Assembly: GCA_951802195.1 (NCBI GenBank)
Contig: OX637626.1
Span: 868,001 to 932,000 of the forward strand
Direction of reading: 5' to 3'
From: Tausonia pullulans
Taxonomy: Eukaryota; Basidiomycota; Tremellomycetes; Cystofilobasidiales; Mrakiaceae
DNA: 64,000 nucleotides
Under the pieces are notes generated by a model. It searched no databases, was not told the origin of the DNA, and worked only from the letters and a program-made list of their open reading frames with translations. The translations under genes were made by a program, and so were the position numbers. Positions 48,196-61,302 of this stretch are shown here, piece after piece. How positions within the stretch are numbered: the stretch's first letter is position 1; the number at the start of each line of letters is the position of its first letter.

Positions 48196-51100
48196 TCAGA
48201 TCGTCTGTCCGATCTGGAAGCCGAGCCTGATGAGCACAGAAAGGACGTTCTCCCTAGTGAGGGGCTTAGGGATGATGCCGGAGAAGAGGGTGCCAGCCTC
48301 GGAGAGCGTCTGGCCCTCCTCCGTGACAGCTGCAACAGCAATGACTGTGTGCGAAAGAAGGGGCACCATCAGCCGACCGACTGAGGTACTAGAAGGGTGT
48401 AAAACTCACTCGGCGTCTCAAAGTTGGGGCCCGCAACAGACTTGAGGTAGCGTGCGACGTGATCGCCGTCAAGGTGGGGAAGCCGGAGATCGAGGAAGAG
48501 CACGTCGAAAGCTGAATCGTGAAACGGCAGCGGGTTAGCGACTAGATGGGTCGGCGAGCATGGAAGTGAGGCTAGAAGTGGAACGTACGACACGTCGTAG
48601 CAACCGCGAGAGCGTCAGAGCCGTTAGAGACAGTCGCGCATTGCATCCCGAGCTTAGTCAGGATGCCGTACCCGACCTTGGACGAGACACTGGGAACACA
48701 GTGATACGAGTCAGCTTCTATCTAGTCAAACAGCAAGGAATAAGGCTCACGGATTGTCTTCGGCCAAGAGCACCTGGACCCGCTGGCCTGGCCCAGCCGC
48801 AGAAGCGGGGTCGATCACGTTCGGCGACGAGACCGATGATGCCGGAGAGAATGCGAGCGGGGACGACATGAGCTGATCCGACCCTTGCGAGCTGGAGCTC
48901 GCGCGAAGGCGGCTCGGTAGACTGCTCCGGCGGGAGATATCGCCCTCGCCCATCACGCGTTCAAGATCGCTCGTTCGGCGAGAGTACGCCTGCCAGGTCG
49001 AGATGGCCGTCTGGCTGTTGGACGCGCTGTTCGGGCCAAAGGACGACATCGAGGTCTCGGGGGAGGGCGGGCTCGTGACGATGGCCTGGAGTGACATGGG
49101 TTATGTGCAGTCAGTTTCTGTCACTTCGAAGAAAGTTGAGCAAGCAACATGCTCTGCTACACACCCTTGGTTCTTGGATCACCAATGGGCTTTTGACAGC
49201 GCGGCGACGCGAGTCAATGCTGTTGCGGCGGCCACCGAAGTTCGTGCTCGAGAGGTCCAAGTTGGGCAGGGAAGCAGCCTCCGCCAGAGCTTGCGCGCCT
49301 GGTAAGACATACAAGAGGATCAGTGACGAACGAAAACAGAACAATGCCCCAGCAGCAACTCACGCATGTCCTGGACGACCTGGTCATTCGCGGCTTTGCT
49401 GGCGGATAAGTTGCGGAAGTTGAACGTGCCAAAGTCATCGTGCGAGGACGTGCCCGTCTGGTCCTCGCGTGGGTCCGGGACTGCGCTTGTCGGGTCGAGT
49501 TCATCTGGGAGCTCCAAAAGTCCGCGGGCATCGAAGTAGTCTGTCGAGACCTCGTCGCTAACCTGGGGCACGAACGATGCGGGCGCCGTCGCGACGGTGT
49601 CCCAATCGATGCCATCAAAGAATGGATGCTGACGAATCTCCTCGGCACCGCCTGCTCCAAGCCGTCGCGCCGGGTCGGTGCACATGAGCTTTTCCATCAG
49701 GTCGCGAGCCTCGGGCGAGACGTCGTCGTCCTCGGGATCGGGCCAGTGGATGCGGCGAGAGATAATGTTGTCAAAGACCTTTTCGGCGGTTTCGTCATTG
49801 AAGGGCGGGATGCCGTAGAGCAGCTCGTACATAACGACTCCGAGCGCCCACTGTCCCAAAGGAAGAGGGCCGACGCCAGTCAGCAAGGGACAGGAAGCAA
49901 GCAGGAAGGTGAGACACCGACGAACCCAGTCGACGGCTGCGTCATCTCCACCAAGACCGAGAATGCTCTCCGGCGCAACATAGTCGACTGAAAACAGGGA
50001 AATCAGGTCGAGCCAAGCTCCGCGAATTTGAAACAGATGACTCACCAGTCCCGACAAACTTGTGCGTCTCCTGGACAGGCGGCGTTCCAATGTCTGGGCT
50101 GTGCTTGAGCCCGACGGCGGCAGCGAACGAGACGTTGGCGCTCGCCGAGTTTAGGCGCGGGCGACCAAACATGCCGGACGCGCTCTCGGAACCGCTCGAC
50201 TCGTCCGCCGAGCCCTGCTGGCTCCGGTCCGGGTCGGCGAGCCGATTAAAGTAGCTCGCCGCGAGCCCACCACTCGAGCCCGTGGGCAAGCCAGGCGAGT
50301 CCGTTGTCGAATCCATCGAGTGTCCACGCGAGTTGGACGGCCGGTGGCCTGGCCGGGCACGAGACGAACGACCTCGGGGGATCGTGAAGCGAGATCCGCC
50401 GGCCTGACGGCCGAGGAGACCGATCCGGGAGAGTCCAAAGTCGGTGAGCTTGAGGTGACCTTTGGCGTCAATGAGCAGGTTGTCCGGCTTGAGGTCACTG
50501 TGGCAGAAGGCAAGGCAGAGATGGAGGATCAGTCAAGTTGATCCAGAGCAGCAACCCGAGCCAAAGCGAGCGGACAAACCGGTGGACGATACCCTTGTCG
50601 TGCAGAGACTGCAGGCCAAGCACGACCTCAGCGATGTAGCCTCGCGTCCAGTCCTCGTCGAGGGTGCCGAGCTTTTTGACGAGGGCACCAACGTCTCCAC
50701 CTGGAAGATACTCCATGACGAGGAAGAGGTAGTGCTTGTTCTGAAACGTGAAGAAGAGGCGAACGACCCAGTGCGACTCCGCTTGGTTCACTGAAGAGAC
50801 AGGGAAGGTAAGTCAGACGTTGTTAACAAGAAGGCTGTCATTCGCGATTCACTAAGAATTTTGCGTTCAGCCTTGACGTTGGTGATCTGGTTTTTGCTGA
50901 TCATATCGGCCTTCTTCAGGACCTTGATCGCATAGTTGTCGCCCGTGGCCCGCTTCTTCGCGAGATAGACCGAGCCAAAAGCGCCTTTGGAGATCGGCTT
51001 GATGATATCAAAGTCTTTGATCGAGACCGTCGCCGCGCGCGACGCTGGCGCCGTTGAGGGCAGTCGCGGCGAGAGCGGGCCATCTAGCCCAAGCGCAGGC

Positions 51101-54100
51101 CGGCCAGAGACGGAGGGCTTGCGAGACCGGCTGGGAGAGCTACCGGGCCCACCAGCGACGGGCGAGCTAGTCACGCTCGAGACGTCACCCCGGTCGTGCG
51201 GGTCGTCGTACCGATGATGGCTGACCCGGCGGGGCCGAGTGGAGATAATGGACTGCTGCATCGGCGCGAGGGATGAGGCGCCGGATGAAGACGACGAGGT
51301 GCCCAGACCAGGCAAGGACGGCATCGGAGGCGTATGCGTGACCGTCGGCGGCGTATGAGGGGAATTGCCGCGGCCCCGATCCAAGGTTGTCGGGAATGCT
51401 GTGCTAACTGTCTTAGGTAGGAAGCGGCCGTTATCCGACGTCGGTGCAGGCAAGACCGTGGTGTCGCGGCTGACGTCCTCTATGGGCGCTGGTGACTCTG
51501 CGAGCTTACGCTCGGCCCCGCTCGCATTTGAGCTGCCAGACTCGGATACGCTTTCGCCGTCCTCCTCGGAGAGAGCGGCGAGCGTCTTCTCTACACGGTC
51601 CTCCCACTCATGACGGACGCGCTCCGAGTAGACGATCGTGTTGCGCATCCGATTGACGGCGTTGACCTTGTTCCGAATCGCCGTCGCTGTATCTGAGATG
51701 AGCGAGCTCAGGGCTGGGTCCTCGGTCGACGGCTTGCTCCACGTGTTCACGAGTGTCATGTGGTCTTCGGACCTGGGGGAGAGAAGACGCTGGTGCTCGA
51801 TGGAAGGATCTGGGACGTCCTCCTTGATCGACGGCGTCGAGATTTCGAGGCACGTCTCGAGAACATCGACGACCTGCCGGACAACCGCGTGCTGCATCTG
51901 CCGAATCGCCTGGAGCTGCGGCTTGGACGGTGAGAAGAGTGCCTCGGGCGGAATGGCAAGTGAAGGGAGCGTAAAGATCGGCGCTCCCTTGTATGACGGC
52001 GGCAAGCTTGAGGGCGAGCTCTCGTCAATGGCCGACAAGAGCTCCTGTGCCTGCCGGAGGAGATCCGAGACGTTCTCGTTCTGATCCGAGATCTCGGCCT
52101 CGAGCCGATGCACCTCGTGGCACGTCTCGTTGTGCTTCTCAAAGTACCAAGCAGGCACCTGGCGCTCGCAGATTCGGCAGAGGAAGTTCACGATGGAAAT
52201 GGCCCGGCCGTGAGGGAAGGGCAAGATCGGCTGGCTCGGCGACCGCCGGTAGAAGCCGAGGCCGAGAGCGCCAGAGAGCGGGGCGCCCTCGGGCAAACCG
52301 AGAGCCTCCACATCGGCCTCGGTCGGCACGCTCAGGACGTCGACGGGCTTGATAACCCACATCGTGTGCGAGGCCTCACCCGTAACGCGATCCCGCATGA
52401 GCATGCCGCTGCCGTCCATCTCGAGATAAACGGGGCCAGGCTCGCGGTCTGTCTCTTCGTCGCTGATATCCGGGAGAATCTAGGGGTGTTGAAGCGAGTC
52501 AGAGGACAAACATGAGAAGAAGCAGCAACGAGATACCCACCTGCAGTCGGAAGCGCGCCTCGACAGTGTGTGAGTCGTCCTTGAGAAGTTCGCGGGTAGC
52601 CTCGGCAAAGACAGCGCCGTCTGCAGGCGCAAGATGCTGCTGGATGGGCTGGCCAAGGACGTCCGCAGGGTCGGATCTGGCAAGATAAAGCAATAAATGT
52701 CAGCGCAGCTAATGCCTCTGATCAATGGCAAACTTACCCGACTACCTCTCCCCAGGCTGGATTGATCCACTCGACGTACTCGCCGTCGAGACTGAGCTCG
52801 AGGACCAGATTGACCGTCTTGGCTTGCTCAACCTTGTACGCCAGATCCTCCGGTGGAGCAATCGCCGTCGGCATCGACGACGGCGGCATCTCCCCGGTCT
52901 CAGACGTTCCTGCGCCGTCGAACCGAAGCTTGATGGACGGAAACGACTGGGCGACAACGGGCGTAGCACCAGAAAGACCCAGGTGCGAGAGCGAGGACTC
53001 CGTCGAAGGGCCAACAAGGACGGGCGAACCGTATGCGCCGGCCTTGGGTTCAGGTCGGAGGACAAACGTAAGAGGCTCAACGTCCTCCTTCTGATCGGCA
53101 AAGTTCCAGAAGCCCTTCTCCGCCTCCCACCATTCGACGACGCGGCTCAGTCCGGCAACGGCCAGTAGCAGTTGGACGTACCTGAGGGAGGAAAGAGAGG
53201 AAGAGACAGTCAACTACGGCGACCATCTTACCAAAGGGACCAAGGAAAGGACTCACCATCCGCGACCCGGCCAGTCCGTGTGGTCGTCCCAGACTTTGCC
53301 GAGCTGTTGGACCTTCTGAACGTACTCCGGGCACGTCCCCGGCCGCTCCGTCAGCGATGAGATGGACGTGTCGAGAATCTCGGTCGCAATATCGATGATC
53401 TCCTGGAGGACACTCATGAATGTTGGCGTCGACGGAGTCGCGGGGCCCTCATCTTCCTTGTTGGGCGAGCCTTGGAGCGAACGAGACGCTATAGGCATGG
53501 GCGACCGGGAGCGAGAGGTCGATCGAGAGGAGGACGCAGACGAGGGACCCTCCATCGCCGCATTGAGCTGGAGGGCCGCTCGGTACTCGGCGCGACGGTG
53601 AGCTGGGACGATGACACTCGGCCTGCGTCGGATAGAGCTGCTGAAGTCAGCCTGGACTGGGGCGGGGAGCATCTCGCGGCGCTTCTGGGGGCTTCCCATT
53701 GAGATAGAAGGCCGTCGCGAATGAGGGCGAGAGTGGCGGGATGCGCCTGAGAAGAAAAGAATACAAATCAGCTCAAAGGTCGGTCAAAGAGTAAGTGAGA
53801 CTTACGACGAGCAAAGGCAAAGTCCCCACGATCCGATTCGTCTCCGCCAAAGTCGCTCTGGCTGTCGAGTGCCGACGACAGCAGCTGCTCGAACGTGCTC
53901 TCCGACCTCGGGTCCGGATCGGCAACCTCTTGGAGCTTCTCTTCGACAAAGATCGTAATGAGATGGATGATTTTGCGGAGCTCTTTATTACAAACCTCTT
54001 TCTGCGTCATCAGTCGCTGTTTGATCTCGCGGTGCATCGCCGCCGTGTTGAAACCCTGGGACGTCGTCGACGGCTTGTTCGGGTCATCGGCGCTCGAAGG

Positions 54101-57100
54101 CCGGCCGTCGTCCGGGGGGACAGCGAAGAGCGGGCTCGGCGTTTGAGCCCACGGAAGAGGCTTGATGCTCGCCTCCTTGGATCGCTGGTCCGAGGCCCAT
54201 TGCAGCTTCTGCTGCGATCCAGAGCTTCCAGTCGATCTACTACCGCCGCCGCTGTCCTTGGTAGACGAGGTGTCCGTCGGAACCGCCAACTCAAACGACG
54301 GCCGTTCAAATTTGAGCGAGAGATGAGGCTGCTTACGACGCGACTCAATCGTCGACCGCCCGCTGTCGCTCGCATTACGCGGTTCGGCGGTCCCATCCTC
54401 GCTCTGGTTGGAGCCAAAGCTCCCGACAGACGTAAAATCGGTCGCTCGTTCTGGAAGGCTTGGCCGAGCGGGCCCTCGTGAGATGAGGAGCGGCGGAGCA
54501 AGGCTGAGGTTGGATCTGGCCGCCGAGGAAATATCGAAGTTGGAGGTGGCTGTCCGGAGTGTCGGGGCCGGGGGAGACGTCCGTCGTTGGCTGACGGGGT
54601 TGAAGCCGATGACAATAGGGGAAGAAGGCGCCGAAGGGTCCTGGCGACGGGTGGGACGAATGTGGCTTGGTGGCTGAGTCGCCGAGAGCAGGGAGAGGTT
54701 CCGCGAGGAGCTTGAGGCCTGGGATGATCCGCTGTGTAGGGTTGGCTGCGAAACCTTGCGTGCGCCAGACGTTGCCTTGGAGGAAGACGACGACGATGAC
54801 GACTGCTCCGAGACGAACCCGTTCTTCACAGACTTCCACCATCCCTCAATCTTATTGCCGAGATGCTTCCTCGAGGAAGAAGACGACGACTTGGTCGCCG
54901 GGTCCCGGAGCAGGTCCGCCGCGCTCGTGACGACCTCGTCCCGCGACTTGGTCGTCGAGCTCGATGTGTTGCGCGGCCGCTCGAAGAAAGTCTGAAGCCG
55001 GTGGGTGGACGACTTGGCAATATCGGCCGCCGCGTGTGTCGACCGAAACGAAAGGCTCCGGCGGTGCATCGGCGGTAGACCGGCCTCGTCGATCCCCGTT
55101 CTCGAGACCGAGGGCGAGATGGTGAGCGGGTCGCGCGATCCCGAGCCCGAACCCGAGCCCGAGTCAGTCCGCGAGCGGGAAGACGTCGACGGGAACATGG
55201 TTTGAACGGGACTCGCACTCGTCGACCGACTGAAGGCCGACGACGAGCCGCCGAGGTCCTCAGCCTCTCTGACGGGCTGAGAGCCAGAGGTGGCATGATT
55301 TTGAACGTTCTCGAACTCGGCGCGAATTTTGGCCTCCTTGTGCTTATTGTACTCGTCCAACCAGTCGACCCACTCGATGTCGTGCGTACCCGAGGTCGCG
55401 CCAAGCCTGGAGGGCGTCCGCTCCATCGACGGTGTAGCGAGTTGGATCTCCGTGGCGGAGGCTGGCATGGCCAATGAAGTCGGGTTGTCATCTAGTCTCT
55501 CAAAAGGTAGCGTCCGATACCGCGAGAGGTCCTCGCCAAGCGTAAGGGGTAGGTCCAGCTTGGACGTCTGACCTGAGGCGTTCGCAGTCGTCCAACTCGG
55601 CCCAGGAGCGGCTATTCCCTTACTGCTCTGGGCGTCGACTTGACTGGTCATGTCTGCAGTCTTGCCAACCGAGAGCTGGCAACAAAGAGCGGAGCAGACA
55701 TCAGCATGAGCAAGTAAGCAACGTCGACGAAGTAAAATGAACACCCACCTGGCTCGTCCGCCTCCACTTTTGCATCTTGGCCGACCGGCTCGTCATGATG
55801 ATGCGCGCATACTCGTCCGGATCCCTTTCGGCCATTGTCCCTGGCCTTTCCCAGTCACCATCGTGCTGAAGCGCAGCATGCCCCCTCGCCTTGCCAAAGG
55901 ACGGCTCATACGTCGACGTCCGGTACCGTTGATGGAGACCCCCCGACTCGACCATCGATGAGCTCGGAGGGATCAGCAGAGGATCGAACGCTGAGGGCGG
56001 TGGGATTGCCGGTCGGACGCGACCGGTTGCTGCCGCAGACGAAGGGTCAAGGCCGAAGCCGAGCGATTTGGGCGCCGAGCGAGAGGGCGACAGCGCCGTT
56101 GGGACGGAGACGTAGGACGTTGCGAACGTGCTCGATTGCTCGGCCTCTGCACTTGGCGAGGGATGAGGTGCGATGGGTCCCTCTGCGGAGATGGCTGGAA
56201 GCTCGAGGCTCTCGCTTGGGGGAGAGTCTTCAGGCGTGGCTGCTGGTGTTTGGGGCATCGGTGGTTTGCTCGGCGCGACTACGGGCTCGACGGTCGGCTT
56301 GAGTGGTGGAGCGCCGAGAAAGAATTCCGGTCGGGACCCTCCAGAGCAGGAGGCGTTCAGTCGCCCACCTGCGCTGCTCACAGGTGAAGGGGAGGAGATG
56401 TCGGTCGCAAGCCTCACGGCGGTCGGAATCCGCTGGAGTCGAATGGCGCCGCCTCCGCCAGAGGAGGCTTCCGTCGGGGACGAGTTGGACGAGGAGAAAG
56501 ATGAGCTGGCCCAGGGGACTGGGAGAGCGTTGAGAGGCGAGACGGCTACAGGGGCGGCGGAGATGTGCGATGCCGAGACAATGGGGATTGGGCGAGGCAA
56601 ACTGGATGAAGGAACAACCCCGGACATCCGTCGGCTGTCAGAGGAGGGAGCGAGATATTCCGAGCGTCGGCGTGACCTGTTTGGGCTGAGGGTAGCGAGA
56701 TGAGAGGATGAAAGGGGAGAAGCGGCAACAGCGCAAGTGGATGAAAGGAGCAAGAATTAGTCAAGCCCTCTCCATTTCTCCTCTTCCTCTGTCTGAAAGG
56801 CAAACAGGCAAGACACTGACGAGGTCGAAAGCGAGGTTGTGCCCCCGTCCGAGAGGCCAGAAGACCGCCAAGACGCGTCCGAGGCCTGTCGACTGCGCCT
56901 GTCTCTTGATCCACCCCCGAGCGAGAACGGCGAGTTGAGATCGGCCGTCGTCGGGCTCGCAGGACCTAAGCTTCCCGAGCTGTGGCCGCCATCGGACCCT
57001 TGGCTTGGTGGAGATGGCGATTGGGCCTTTTCCGGGGCAAAGAGGATGGCCGTAGGCGAAGCGGTTCGCCGGACGGGTCTGATGAGGGACGACGCCCTTC

Positions 57101-58031
57101 TGAGCCGAGCGGCAGCCATGCCCTCGACGGGACCACCCAGGTACGAGCTTCCGAGGAGTCCGAGACCGCTGCCCAAGCTTCCGGGCTCAACGTCAGCGTT
57201 CTGGCCGTCATCATCGTCGTCGTCGATCTCGCCGTTGTACGAGGGCACGATACTTGCCCGGGCCAAGGGCGAGGGGAATGACGGGGTTGCCGCGAAGCTC
57301 CGCTTGGGAGGACCCGGCGCAAGAGGGGTGGGCGAGCTCGTCGGCATCGCCGTCCCGCCTGCGGTCGTCGACGAGGGGGAGGGCGAGTGCGAGGGTGAGG
57401 ACGACACAGAGGGCGTCGCGGGTGCCGTCGGGAGCGAAGAAGTCGTGGTTGCTGCCGAGGCGCGAGCAGGAGAAGCACCAGCACCAGTTCCAACTCCTGG
57501 CCTGAACGACGTCGAGGCCGTCTGGGCGACTAGCGCTTCGAGCGACTGGGCGGCCGAGAGCTGCTTGAGCGAGCTCTGTCTCCAGTCGAGCGGTTTGTCG
57601 AGCAGCGGCTCGCCCAAGTGGCCTGCAGCAGGCGATGGCAGTGGTTTGGGAGCCGGGAGCGGTGGTCGGCTGCTGGTCGAGCTCGTCGAGCGGGCGGAGG
57701 CGGCCGAGGACGAGCTGGTTGGGCGGTGGAGGGACTCTGCCGTCGGTAGCGCTGCAGCTCCTGGCTGACCTGTTGCGGGTAGAGGCTGAGAGCTGGACGC
57801 GGGTGAGCTTCCGGACTCTGTGTCTGACGGGTTTGACGACGACGTTGGCGTATGTGAGCTTGTCCGAAACGGCGGGCGAGGCCGGACGGGTTGGTGCGAC
57901 GACGAGGAAGCCCCCCCTTGATGCTGAGGAATCGGTCGCGGAACGCTCGCTGCTGGCGGCGGTGGCACCTGCTTGGAGCTCAGTAGCTGAGACGGAGGCA
58001 CCTCGGCCGGATGGACTCCTGACCGGCTCAT
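48196..58031 (-). CDS. RIM15: RIM15-type protein kinase (PAS, zinc finger, AGC kinase, receiver)
   Basis: Rim15/Greatwall kinases act below PKA and TORC1 and phosphorylate endosulfine (Igo) to drive quiescence. I estimate about 2,900 residues, far above the 1,770 of S. cerevisiae Rim15. Order: about 700 disordered residues over two exons; the block [17 protein letters not shown]; another long disordered exon; a helical region ([32 protein letters not shown]); a PAS domain ([21 protein letters not shown]); a C2HC finger ([20 protein letters not shown]); an AGC kinase with [20 protein letters not shown] (split by an intron), LTDFGLSR, a roughly 120-residue insert, then [10 protein letters not shown]; and a C-terminal receiver ([31 protein letters not shown]). 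ATG 58031, stop TGA 48196-48198. Joining the two 5' exons (56821 to 56685) is in phase and keeps the conserved motif; a split gene is less likely. Confidence 0.93.
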
Positions 58032-58626
58032 GGAGGAGGGGGGGCGGCAAGGGGTGGAGAGGTGCGGGTGTTGATGGGATGGTCGCGAGGCGCCCGCGCG
58101 AGCAGGGGAGCGAGAGGACGAGGTCGAGATCTCTCGCTCTCCCTCTTGGCACGAAGGTCTGGGCCGGGAGAGGGGGGGCCGAAGCGAGCAGGGAAGGAGG
58201 GAGCAGAGGGGAAACTATGAGAGTGTGTGTGCGTGGGTGCTGATCCGGATGCAAGCGAGGCCAGTGAGGGAACAGAAGAGGCCACGGCGGGATGTGGACG
58301 AAGGTGAAGGTGGCTGAGCGAGCAGGGAGACGAACGTCAAGGGGCGTCGTCGAAGGCGCGCGCTCTAAGTCTGGGCCAAGTGAGGCAGGGCCTGCTTGCC
58401 TGGCCTCCGCCTTTCTCCGGATTTGCTTATTCTTTATTTTGTCTCGCGCGCTATTATAGCTCTTTCCCTTGCCTTTCCTTTTCACACCTCATCCCTTGCC
58501 CCTCCTGCGGCCGCAAGGGGGGCTCGTCATCACGAGAAGCCGTTCTGCCTATAACTGTTTGTTTCCATTTGAGATGCGCGCACATGCAAGGGTAGTCCAT
58601 TCGTTGCCACCTCTCACCTCCTCCTT
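58032..58626. other. Intergenic, RIM15 leader and PRMT 3' end
   Basis: The RIM15 side (58032-58380) is GC-rich with long open minus frames and is probably 5' UTR. A 10-bp palindrome TGCGGCCGCA lies at 58506-58515, flanked by C- and G-runs that extend the dyad. No gene seen. Confidence 0.45.
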
Positions 58627-60987
58627 CTCATCCAGTGTACGAGTAGTTGAACGTCTGCTGATGAAGGCTGAACGAGCCTTTGCGGCTGGTAAGAACGTCG
58701 TCCCTCCCGTTGCGGGCGAGCCAGAGCTCAGCCTCGAGGTCGTAAGATCTAGCGCGCGCAATAAGTCAGAGAAGCTTCATAGGCGAAATCAAGAGCATTG
58801 AGGGGAGACATACCGTTGATCGTTGACCTTGAACCTGAGAACACCTGGAAAGGGGAATAATAATCGACAACTCTGTCAGGCGTCGATTAGAGGATCCAAG
58901 TGAGGACGACGTTTTACCCTCGATCTTCTCGCCCTGGAGAGAGACAACCAACATGGGACATTCAGCCAAGTTAATGTGAGCCGAGAGCTTGAATAGAAGA
59001 GACGACTAACCGCGTTCGTCGCCAGAGGTTCCGTCAAGAGCAATCGCGCCTGCAAGCGTTCCACTCGCATCAGCCAGGCCAAGTCATTCTCCCTCCATCT
59101 CTCTTGTCCGCCTCACCTGCTGCCAATGCGTCTTTCCAACATGCGGCCCAGTCGGAAGCGTCGTGCTTAGCCCCTTGGAAGGCGGCACCGGCGGGTAGAC
59201 GGCCTGGCCCAACCCACAGGCAGCGCCCGTGATGGGGTCGACGACGGGCGTCCAGATGGAGCGCTCCCAGGCGAGGCCCTCGGCGTTGTCGTGCGGCTCG
59301 GGGGAGGTTGATGGGGGTGGGGCGAACTGGATGTCGAACCTGGATGACAAGAGGTGTTAGCATTGAAAAAGAAAAGGGGAGACGTGAAATGTTGACGGAC
59401 CAAGTGGCGATCTGAGATTGAGCGTTAGGCGAGAGAGGACGGCGTCAGTCGAACGTCGGCAGTGGGCCTCATTGAAGAAGCCTTACACCGTGAATGAGGC
59501 TTGAAACGAGAAATGTCAGCGGGTTGTACCTCCTCCATCCAGCCTCTAAAACTCACGCTGTCCGGTCGATGACCCACGAGATAGGGATCTCAAATGTCTT
59601 GAGCTCCTATGCACGCGTAATTTATCGTCAGCAGTCGCTCAGCGCATATCCGTTGTCCCAGAGAGAGATAGACCCACCTCCTGGGTCACCGTGTAGAAGT
59701 CGATGAGGTGCTGGGCCGTCCCGCTCGCAACGAGCTGCGACGGCGGAAAGAGGCCGACGACCGGCTGGGCAAAGACCTCCTCGGCAGCCGAGTAGGCGAG
59801 CGCCGACATGTCGATGCCATAGAGCTCGTGGTTGAAGAAAGAGGCCTGGCAGGGGAATGATGGGTTAGTTCTGCCGATACGATACCATAGGAGAGCATCA
59901 CACACCTTGCCTAGCGTCTCCGCATATAGACCTTCATCTGTGAAGGGAGCAAGATGGATGAGGCCAGCCGAAGGGAACATGGCTGTCAAACGAACAGGTT
60001 GGTCAGGACGCTCTGGACAGGCTTGTTTTCTATCGACTCACCTCCTCCAGGCTTAAGGAAATTATCGCGGGCGTGGATATAGCTCTCCACCTACCAGATC
60101 TCAAGACGGAGCTTCAGCAAGCGTTCTAGAGCTATGAAGGGGATAAGGGCGACTGACCATGCGCTCGTGGATGAGGAGGACACCTGTCGGCGGCGTGATC
60201 CAAGTCAGTCATCCGCCAGTCAATCATTTTCTCGAGCCATAGGCAGACCGATCGGCTCCGATATAAGCGTGTCAACTCTTGGGCCGTGGTAGTCCTCAAT
60301 CTTGCCCTTGACGATGCGAATCTTGCCCTTGAGCTGAGGATTCGCCTCGCCCCGGTTCGCCTGGTCGACGATCTGAAGGAGGGCAGCGAGGTCAGTCAGC
60401 AACGGGAAGCACTCGATCTTGCTGGTGTAGTCACGCACGATCTGTAGCTTCTTGGCCATGTTGCTCGCCTCCATCGCGTAGACGAGATTCGCGCCGGCCT
60501 ATATCGATCGGGGAAGTGCAAGAGGAGGGAAGGAAGCAGCCAGGAAGGGTGAGCTCGTCTGTTCCTCGTTCGACCCGCTTACTCTGCTCGAGTGCCTCGA
60601 GATTGGTTGGTTCCTTCAGAATGCGATCTCTTCCTCACCTCGGCCGCGAAGAAGGAGAGGACACCCGACCCAGCGCCGACGTCCATGACGGTCTTACCCG
60701 CAAAACCGACGGCCGAGTTGCCCAGGATCGCATTCCTGTATGTTGTCGTTCGGATGGTGTCGGACAACATGTTGGCCTGGTTCTGTAGGGACGAGTAGTA
60801 GGCAAAGTAGGGCTCTGGAGTGCATATACTGCTATCAATATAGCATTTATGCGTGAGGAGGAGGGAAGGCGAAGGGCCGACGCGACGCGACAGCCGCACG
60901 CGTACCGTCGACGCCGTTTTCATCCTCGCCGCGAGGAATCAGCTCGTCGTCGCCCTTGGAGAACTTCACGCCCTTGCTGCTGGTCAT
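58627..60987 (-). CDS. PRMT4: CARM1/PRMT4-type protein arginine methyltransferase
   Basis: Type I PRMTs make asymmetric dimethylarginine from S-adenosylmethionine. The product begins MTSSKGVKFSKGDDELIPRG and joins EPYFAYYSSLQNQANMLSD (the CARM1-like YY-x2-LQ-x2-NML-D-x-IRT opening). The SAM motif is VMDVGAGSGVLSFFAAE; the double-E loop reads SEPIGVLLIHERMVESY with both catalytic Glu present; then GGAMFPSAGLIHLAPFTDE and the THW loop as GKTHWQQ. The C-terminal barrel (TEPLATNA, MLVVSLQGEKIEGVLRFKVN, then RSYDLEAELWLARNG) ends in NYSYTG, close to the CARM1 FRYTG end. The LAPFTDEGLY and FEIPISWVI blocks favour PRMT4 over Hmt1/PRMT1. About 510 residues, roughly twelve introns. ATG 60987; stop TGA 58627-58629. 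Divergent from the BTB-like gene. Confidence 0.92.
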
Positions 60988-61302
60988 GTTGCACGGGGGA
61001 TGGAAAGAGGGAGAGATCGCTGCAAGGGCGGAGGTCGGTCGTCGTGGTCTGGACGTGACCGCTCACGCAGCGTCTGTCTGTCCTTGTTCTCCTCTCCAGC
61101 GAGCCTTCGCCGCCCACGTCCCGCCGCCTCGGCTCATCCCCCGGCCGCTCCCCCCTCCTCATTGTGGAACAATGCCCACTAGTGCCCCAACCTACAACAA
61201 CGTCGCCGTCGTCATCATCACCGTCGTCTGAGCCTTCCCTGTCCTTTTTCCCTCCTCCATCCCTGCGCTCCCCCCGATTACCGCTACTGGCTCGCCCCTT
61301 CC
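60988..61302. promoter_or_regulatory. Divergent promoter region, PRMT4 and BTB-like gene
   Basis: A 315-bp gap between two oppositely directed start codons. The plus side just before 61303 is CT-rich as in other leaders. No specific site is assigned. Confidence 0.5.

Noticed and set aside
56839-57768. 309-codon plus-strand open frame
   Set aside because: Antisense to RIM15 exon 1. Composition and lack of conserved motifs mark it as a shadow.
57211-58485. 424-codon minus-strand open frame
   Set aside because: It overlaps RIM15 exon 1 in another frame, is rich in Arg/Pro/Ser as expected of a GC-rich shadow, and has no family pattern.
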